From positions 5,428 to 16,904 of the forward strand of contig DEBL01000315.1 of NCBI GenBank assembly GCA_002348535.1: a DNA stretch of 11,477 nt, written 5' to 3'. The position numbers were made by a program, and so were the translations under genes. The notes beneath the pieces were generated by a model that did not search any database, had not been told where the DNA came from, and saw only the letters and a list, made by a program, of their open reading frames with translations. This document shows positions 7,468-11,477 of this stretch, one piece after another (the stretch's first letter is position 1; each line of letters opens with the position of its first letter). The stretch comes from Deltaproteobacteria bacterium UBA2957. Its GTDB lineage: Bacteria > Myxococcota_A > UBA796.

Positions 7468-7711
7468 TTTCACACTCCACAATCTCATAGGTGTTGCATT
7501 CGTCAACATCGGAGAGACACGACGCGTATCCGGGAATGTCTGCTCCTTCCTCATCGCCATAGGTGCATGAACTCTCGCACTCTTTAAAAGAGTCGAACGA
7601 CTCCATCGCACACTGGTTGAAGAGCACATCGCACACTTCATTGCACGGTCCCACTTCGATGGGTGTCGTGCATCCCAGCCCAAGCACCCCGAGCAAACCA
7701 AACACTCGCAT
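7451..7711 (-). CDS. Small cysteine-rich lipoprotein
   Basis: An 86-residue protein. MRVFGLLGVLGLGC is a compact lipoprotein signal, with Cys14 lipidated. The mature part has eight further cysteines (residues 23, 27, 34, 45, 49, 65, 72 and 80), enough for four disulfides, in a mainly acidic, glycine-poor sequence. This suits a small disulfide-stabilised extracytoplasmic domain. No known family is recognised by eye. The ATG at 7711 is supported by GGAGG (7721-7717) 5 bases upstream. The same frame is open upstream to 8113, but the extension lacks recognisable features and would bury the signal peptide. The 3' end overlaps the propeller lipoprotein gene by 17 bases, so the two are probably co-translated and may act together at the envelope. 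Confidence 0.75.
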   Translation of the reverse strand: MRVFGLLGVLGLGCTTPIEVGPCNEVCDVLFNQCAMESFDSFKECESSCTYGDEEGADIPGYASCLSDVDECNTYEIVECENEYGW

Positions 7712-8085
7712 TGCCACCTCCAGCCAAATCATACCCGAAAACCATTCAGTCAGCGGACCACCAACCGCTGCCGCACCGAGAACCGACAGGACATGTGCGT
7801 TCGAGATCGATTCCCGCATGCGCACGCCTGACCGATCGACTCGAGCGGCCTCATCAGGCATACTGCTGGGTGTAGATCGGTCGATTCGAAGCGTGTGCGA
7901 CGCTGCAATTGTGGTTCTTGGGCTTGCCCATGTTGCCCCAGCGGTCGCGTGCGACGAGGTGGCCTCGGAGGCGCGTTGCAGAGCACCATAGCCAAACGGA
8001 CTGCCGTGACCCTCCCCGAAGCTACGCATCGGGAAACCGTCGAATGGGTCCTTCGTCGCAACGGGAGCAATGCCGGACGGACACA
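7712..8085. promoter_or_regulatory. 374-base divergent intergenic region with TCGA-type repeats
   Basis: This separates the minus-strand lipoprotein pair from the plus-strand hydroxylase and should hold promoters for both. An AT-richer TATGAT (7733-7728, minus strand) resembles a -10 box. It lies so close to the lipoprotein ribosome binding site that transcription would start inside it, so I do not call it. The related elements at 7830 and 7875 are listed separately. Frames open on both strands here look like extensions of the flanking genes or shadows, and none shows a family signature or a ribosome binding site. Confidence 0.5.
7830..7892. repeat. Paired TCGA-containing elements, inverted 8-bp arms
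   Basis: GACCGATC (7830-7837) is the reverse complement of GATCGGTC (7875-7882), with a 37-base loop. The flanking sequences also form an imperfect direct repeat (7833-7847, CGATCGACTCGAGCG, against 7878-7893, CGGTCGATTCGAAGCG) at 45-base spacing. A weaker GAGATCGATT lies at 7803. Operator half-sites or a DNA loop are possible; no regulator is identified. Confidence 0.35.
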
Positions 8086-8823
8086 ATGGGCCTGACGGAA
8101 ACCACGCTTGCAATTTACGTAGGAATCAACGTGCTCGGCCTCGTCTGGACGGCGGTGACCATTCACTTTGGGCTGCCTCCGACGATGCGCATCCAAGACC
8201 GGCCCCACTACTGGTCGACGCTTCGAGAACGGCTGCCGCTGGTCTTCCTAAATCAGGCCATCCTCATGGGGATCGTCTGGGTGTCTATGAGCCAATTTGG
8301 TCATGTGTTTACAAGCCATGCACCCACTGCGGCGGCCCTGATCACCCAGATTGCCCTCGTGATCTTCATCGACGATGCGTGGTTTTATGCGTGGCATCGA
8401 TTCATGCACGTGCACAAGGAACTGTATCGACGGGTTCACCGCATTCATCATCAAGCATTCGCGCCCCTTCCGATCGAATACATCTACGTGCATCCGGTCG
8501 AGTGGATGGTCGGCGGCATCGGTCCATTTCTCGGCTTGATTGCAGTCAATGTGGTGTGGGGATCCATTCCCGCATGGACGCTTTGGGCCTATCTTTTGGT
8601 CCGGAATCTCCACGAACTCGACATCCATTCCGGCATTCGCTCGATTCTTCCCGCTCACGTTCCGCTCTACGCACCGGCAGAACATCACGACCTTCACCAT
8701 GAGCGACCGGGGAAAGGAAATTACGCATCAACCCTGCTCTTGTGGGACAAGGTCTTTAAGACACACTGGCGACCCAGCGATACGCCCAGAGGCCGACAAG
8801 AGAGGCGATCGATAAACCGCTGA
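8086..8823 (+). CDS. Fatty acid hydroxylase/sterol desaturase superfamily membrane oxygenase
   Basis: A 245-residue integral membrane enzyme. Hydrophobic segments lie at about 7-30, 50-72, 82-100 and 140-172. The histidine clusters that bind two irons in this superfamily (PF04116) are complete: HRFMH (104-108), HRIHH (118-122) and HHDLHH (200-205), with extra histidines at 136 and 181. Members use O2 to hydroxylate or desaturate fatty acids, sterols, carotenoids or sphingoid lipids; the substrate cannot be read from sequence. The ATG at 8086 starts the first membrane helix; its ribosome binding site is weak (GGACGG, 8075-8080). In-frame upstream starts (ATG 8044, frame open from 7909) would add an Arg-rich, non-conserved-looking tail and were not used. 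The last 68 bases overlap the convergent AGMO-like gene. Its C-terminal 15 residues (RPSDTPRGRQERRSINR region) are basic and lie in that overlap. Confidence 0.85.
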   Translation: MGLTETTLAIYVGINVLGLVWTAVTIHFGLPPTMRIQDRPHYWSTLRERLPLVFLNQAILMGIVWVSMSQFGHVFTSHAPTAAALITQIALVIFIDDAWFYAWHRFMHVHKELYRRVHRIHHQAFAPLPIEYIYVHPVEWMVGGIGPFLGLIAVNVVWGSIPAWTLWAYLLVRNLHELDIHSGIRSILPAHVPLYAPAEHHDLHHERPGKGNYASTLLLWDKVFKTHWRPSDTPRGRQERRSINR

Positions 8824-9967
8824 GCAATCCCATCGCGACGGTCACCGCTCCGGCGGCTGACCCCAATGCAACGACACCGGCAACTGCAGCCACCGCACCA
8901 AGTCGCGCGACCTCCGATGGCCTCGCCCAACTTCTTCCCTCGAGTAAGCCTGCCCAGTTCAAGCCAGACCACACAATGTAGAGTGCTCCCAGCCCCAGCC
9001 AGAACGGACTGGCGACCTTCGAGTAAGCGATCACCAGTCCCGTGGCGATGCTCACTGCACCAAGGTGCACGACAATGTAGCCGCCTTTGCCCTCCATCAT
9101 GTTCACGTCATAGCCTCGACCGGCTGCAGGAAAGTCGGATCGCACTACCCCACTTGGGGTCCACCCCGGCTCTGCCCACCACACTCGAAACCGGTCAAAA
9201 CCCGACAAGGCTACCGATTGCCGAATCAGAGAGAGAACGGGCCCCACATTGGCTGCTACCGGGTTCCACGAACGCAAGGGCTTCATTACGCCATAGACGG
9301 GCGGATCGATTTCGGGCGCGAAGGTCCCAAACAATCTGTCCCACACTATGAAAATGCCCGCGTAGTTTTTGTCGATGTACTCCGGATTGGTCCCGTGGTG
9401 GACACGGTGGTGCGAAGGAGTGTTCATGACCCATTCCATTGGACCAAGAGTCCCAATCAAACGGGTGTGAATCCAAAACTGGTAGAGAAGGTTTGCGGCA
9501 TAGCTGATCATCCACACTTCCACTGGAACGCCAAGTACGGCAAGCGGCAGGTAAAATATCCAAGAGATGAACTGAGCAAACCACGCCTGCCTCAGCGCTA
9601 CCGCGAGGTTGTACTCTTCGCTCTGATGATGAACGACATGACTCATCCAGCCTATGTTCACCCTGTGTGAGAACCGATGGTAGACGTAGTACAACAGGTC
9701 CACGGCGACGATACTGAACACCCAGACCCAAGGGTCATCGAGTGCCATCGAACGCAACGCAGTCTGCCCATGCACCCATTGGTAGACGGCAACCGCCCCG
9801 ACGCTGGTGACGAGGTTCAACATCTGGTCCCCCATGCCACAGGTGAGGTCTCCGATGGTGTCATTGAGCCTGTAAACCCGCTTCCCCTTTCGCCAAGCGG
9901 CGATGAACTCGATGGTCATCAGTCCAAAAAAGGCCGGCACTGCGAGACCAATCGGGTTCAGATCCAC
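8756..9967 (-). CDS. Alkylglycerol monooxygenase (TMEM195/AGMO)-like membrane di-iron oxygenase
   Basis: A 403-residue polytopic protein of the same superfamily as its convergent neighbour but of the longer AGMO-like subgroup. The N-terminus has the subgroup pattern of LNPIGLAVPAFF followed by YRLNDTIGDL. Metal ligands are complete: HRFSH (97-101), HVVHH (110-114), His167 and HHRVHH (186-191). HHQSEEYNLAVALRQ and NTPSHHRVHHGTNPEY are typical of AGMO-type enzymes. Several C-terminal membrane helices occupy about 295-400. AGMO oxidises the ether bond of alkylglycerols; whether this enzyme does so is inference. The start is a GTG at 9967, 3 bases after the sulfotransferase stop, with no strong ribosome binding site, so translation is probably coupled. 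The 3' end overlaps the plus-strand hydroxylase gene by 68 bp. Confidence 0.85.
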   Translation of the reverse strand: MDLNPIGLAVPAFFGLMTIEFIAAWRKGKRVYRLNDTIGDLTCGMGDQMLNLVTSVGAVAVYQWVHGQTALRSMALDDPWVWVFSIVAVDLLYYVYHRFSHRVNIGWMSHVVHHQSEEYNLAVALRQAWFAQFISWIFYLPLAVLGVPVEVWMISYAANLLYQFWIHTRLIGTLGPMEWVMNTPSHHRVHHGTNPEYIDKNYAGIFIVWDRLFGTFAPEIDPPVYGVMKPLRSWNPVAANVGPVLSLIRQSVALSGFDRFRVWWAEPGWTPSGVVRSDFPAAGRGYDVNMMEGKGGYIVVHLGAVSIATGLVIAYSKVASPFWLGLGALYIVWSGLNWAGLLEGRSWARPSEVARLGAVAAVAGVVALGSAAGAVTVAMGLLSGLSIASLVGLWAYRWVASVS

Positions 9968-9970
9968 AGG

Positions 9971-11212
9971 CTATCGCTCGCGTAGCGGAATCTGAAACCG
10001 GTCAATATATTCGGCATAGCGACCATAAATGCGATCCGGGTCGAGCCCGTATCGCTCGATGCTGTATTTGTGCTTCCCCTTGGCGTCCTTACGCTTCGTG
10101 GCGAGGTAGCCCTCCACTGCCTTGGGGTCGATGGGTGAAATGCCAAAGTGACTTGAAATCCCATCCAAAACAGCGCATGGGTCTTCGCACAGCTTCACAA
10201 AATCGACGTCGTAAAAACAGTCCTCACCCAACGCATCTCGCGCAGCCAGCGCACGCTGGATTCCCGACAAAAAACGGTCTTCAATGTGCCGGCCGATTTC
10301 CAGCGGGTCGAACTGGCCGTACATCAAACGCCAGTTCAGGGAGATCAATGAGCAGTAGGAGGCGATGGAATCAACGGGGTCGCGGTGGGTCCAGACCACA
10401 GCGGCGTCGGGAAAGACATCCACCAACGAATCCACAAACCACAGGTGGTCGGGGCATTTCAACACGAAGTCCGCCGTGGGTTGACGTTGAGCCATCACCT
10501 GAAGACACTGCTTGTACTCTCGGTAACTGGACCGCATGTCATGGTTCAGGAGCCACTCACCATAGGATCGCCATCCGCTGCCCATATCCCACGCAATCAC
10601 GGTGAACCCATTGGCCAAGAGCGGCCAGCACTCCTCGAGTGTATCGGCTCGAATCTCATGCACCTCAGCCATCTCCGGCATCACCCAGTACGCGATTCGA
10701 AGTTTGGAGTTGGCCGCCCGCACACGCAGCTGCATGTCTCGGTCCGGGTCGTCATCGAACGGGACAGGATTCAAAATCTCCCAGAATGGCAACGCCCGTC
10801 GTTCAGGATCGAGAGCCAGGAGGTTCTGCAGGAGCGTCGTGCCGGTGCGTGGAAATCCAAGGATGAAGACCGGTCGGTTGATGGGCGTTTGGTTCACATG
10901 CGGGTGGCGCTTGACGTAGTCGGTGAGCCGCAACCGAGTCGCCAAACAATGCACGCCGATATCTCGGGTTGAAATCCGGGCCAGATGAGTCAGACCCGAA
11001 GCCTGCACATCGTCCAGCATGATTCGCATTGGCTCAAGGAAGTGCTCTCCCCCCCAATCCTCAAGTCCAGTGGCTTGGCGGGCACTTTCGAGCAGCGACG
11101 CTTCACCCAGTTCACCAAACTGGAAACCAAGACGACGAAGGGCGCCAGCGCCGTAGTTCAGCGCCTTTAGTGCAAGGCTGTATTCTTCACGCTGGACTGT
11201 GAGTTTCTGCAC
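9971..11212 (-). CDS. PAPS-dependent sulfotransferase family protein
   Basis: A 413-residue soluble protein. The 5'-phosphosulfate loop FILGFPRTGTTLLQNLL lies at 116-132 and the 3'-phosphate-binding segment VVWTHRDPVDSIAS at 272-285. Between them are LKCPDH (251-256), with a lysine and histidine at positions usual in this family, and HEIRADTLEE (185-194), a segment typical of the Sulfotransfer_3 group. Such enzymes move a sulfo group from PAPS to a hydroxyl or amine of a small molecule, lipid or glycan; the acceptor here is unknown. The start is a GTG at 11212 with AGGGG (11223-11219) 6 bases upstream. An extra N-terminal helical region of about 110 residues precedes the catalytic core. It is the first gene of a two-gene operon with the AGMO-like oxygenase, suggesting that an oxygenated lipid is sulfated (inference). 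Confidence 0.85.
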   Translation of the reverse strand: MQKLTVQREEYSLALKALNYGAGALRRLGFQFGELGEASLLESARQATGLEDWGGEHFLEPMRIMLDDVQASGLTHLARISTRDIGVHCLATRLRLTDYVKRHPHVNQTPINRPVFILGFPRTGTTLLQNLLALDPERRALPFWEILNPVPFDDDPDRDMQLRVRAANSKLRIAYWVMPEMAEVHEIRADTLEECWPLLANGFTVIAWDMGSGWRSYGEWLLNHDMRSSYREYKQCLQVMAQRQPTADFVLKCPDHLWFVDSLVDVFPDAAVVWTHRDPVDSIASYCSLISLNWRLMYGQFDPLEIGRHIEDRFLSGIQRALAARDALGEDCFYDVDFVKLCEDPCAVLDGISSHFGISPIDPKAVEGYLATKRKDAKGKHKYSIERYGLDPDRIYGRYAEYIDRFQIPLRER

Positions 11213-11248
11213 AAGCTGCCCCTGCCGCTGGTCATCTTACCCTGCATT

Positions 11249-11264
11249 AACGAGAAATTTCGTT
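11249..11264. promoter_or_regulatory. AT-rich imperfect palindrome in divergent spacer
   Basis: AACGAGAAATTTCGTT has 5-bp inverted arms (AACGA/TCGTT) around GAAATT and contains the perfect palindrome GAAATTTC (11254-11261). It lies in the 139-base spacer between the sulfotransferase (minus) and the lipoprotein (plus), 37 bases upstream of the sulfotransferase start. An operator is possible. No clear promoter pair was found, although TACAAT (11329-11334) resembles a -10 box for the plus-strand gene. Confidence 0.28.
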
Positions 11265-11351
11265 CCTTGAATCCACAAATCTCGCCGGAAGCACTCGCGA
11301 CCTCTCCCTTCCGGGCAGTCATTTGGCCTACAATCAAGCGGGAGACACACC

Positions 11352-11477
11352 ATGACCTACATATTGATGGCCAGTTGGGTAGCGTTTGTTGCCTGCGGAC
11401 CAAAGTCCGACGGGCAGGATGACTCAGGCGTTCATGTGTATCAGACGGCAGATGCCGATGCCGACACAGACGCCGAT
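11352..11477 (+). CDS. Lipoprotein with Asp/Ala/Thr repeat linker, N-terminal part only
   Basis: This gene runs off the right edge; 42 codons are visible. MTYILMASWVAFVAC is a lipoprotein signal, with Cys15 lipidated, though unusually it has no Lys or Arg before the hydrophobic core. A short linker is followed from residue 34 by an Asp-Ala/Thr repeat that continues past the edge. GGAG (11341-11344) lies 7 bases upstream of the ATG. No alternative in-frame start is present nearby. It resembles the left-edge lipoprotein in signal peptide, linker length and repeat. Its functional domain is outside the window. Confidence 0.7.
   Translation, partial: MTYILMASWVAFVACGPKSDGQDDSGVHVYQTADADADTDAD
11451..11477 (+). 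repeat. Asp-Ala/Thr codon repeat at right edge
   Basis: GAT/GAC codons alternate with GCC or ACA up to the last base of the window. It is the same class of repeat as at 1-66, here on the plus strand. It encodes the stalk of the edge-truncated lipoprotein. Confidence 0.8.

Noticed and set aside
7003..7587. 194-codon plus-strand open frame antisense to the propeller lipoprotein
   Set aside because: The minus-strand frame has a lipoprotein signal, repeats of the blade motif and a ribosome binding site. The plus frame has none of these.
7909..8085. Possible N-terminal extension of the hydroxylase
   Set aside because: The added residues are Arg-rich, unlike the family N-terminus, and the ATG at 8086 opens directly into the first membrane helix.
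7712..8113. Upstream extension of the small Cys-rich lipoprotein frame
   Set aside because: It would place about 134 residues before a good lipoprotein signal, and a strong GGAGG precedes the internal ATG at 7711.

Overview
The window carries nine protein-coding genes at roughly 58-60% GC. Five of them encode N-terminal lipoproteins. Several of these have Asp-rich low-complexity linkers, and two, truncated at the window edges, have (Asp-Ala/Ser/Thr)n repeats. The other genes include a PATAN/DUF4388-TPR protein, a giant pseudo-receiver coiled-coil protein and two membrane fatty-acid-hydroxylase family enzymes. This mix fits a deltaproteobacterial lineage such as Myxococcota or Bradymonadota. 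That is an inference from gene content, since no marker gene is present. No RNA gene, transposon, CRISPR array or tRNA was seen.

Layout. (1) At 1-163 (-) is the start of an Asp/Ala/Ser-repeat lipoprotein. Behind it on the same strand, at 234-989 (-), is a lipoprotein with tandem OB-fold-like halves. (2) A 158-base divergent region (990-1147) holds a 14-bp perfect palindrome and an 11-bp-phased direct repeat. (3) At 1148-6345 (+) is a translationally coupled pair. The first gene encodes a PATAN (DUF4388) protein with a Pro/Ala linker and TPR-like C-terminus. The second encodes a 1237-residue protein: a degenerate response-regulator receiver followed by about 1100 residues of coiled coil. This architecture is that of the myxobacterial motility/polarity proteins FrzS and AglZ. 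(4) At 7711-6379 (-) is a coupled lipoprotein pair, a small protein with eight mature cysteines and a five-bladed beta-propeller protein related to the GH43 fold. (5) A 374-base divergent spacer (7712-8085) has repeated TCGA-containing elements. (6) At 8086-11212 is a lipid-modification cluster. It has a fatty-acid-hydroxylase superfamily enzyme (+), whose 3' end overlaps by 68 bp an alkylglycerol-monooxygenase-like enzyme (-). The latter lies 3 bases downstream of a PAPS-dependent sulfotransferase (-). (7) At 11352-11477 (+) is the start of another Asp/Ala-repeat lipoprotein.

How they may work together. The PATAN-TPR and pseudo-receiver coiled-coil pair looks like a cell-polarity or motility scaffold module. 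The two di-iron hydroxylases and the sulfotransferase would suit hydroxylation or ether-lipid processing followed by sulfation of a lipid or sterol-like substrate. The lipoproteins are probably envelope or surface proteins. The most remarkable sequence-level signal is in the coiled coil: nearly every heptad over about 600 residues has Ala at the same position with no register break. The register then shifts once, and a more classical Leu/Ile/Val coiled coil follows. Both window ends fall inside the same kind of Asp-codon repeat, so the ends may be assembly breakpoints.
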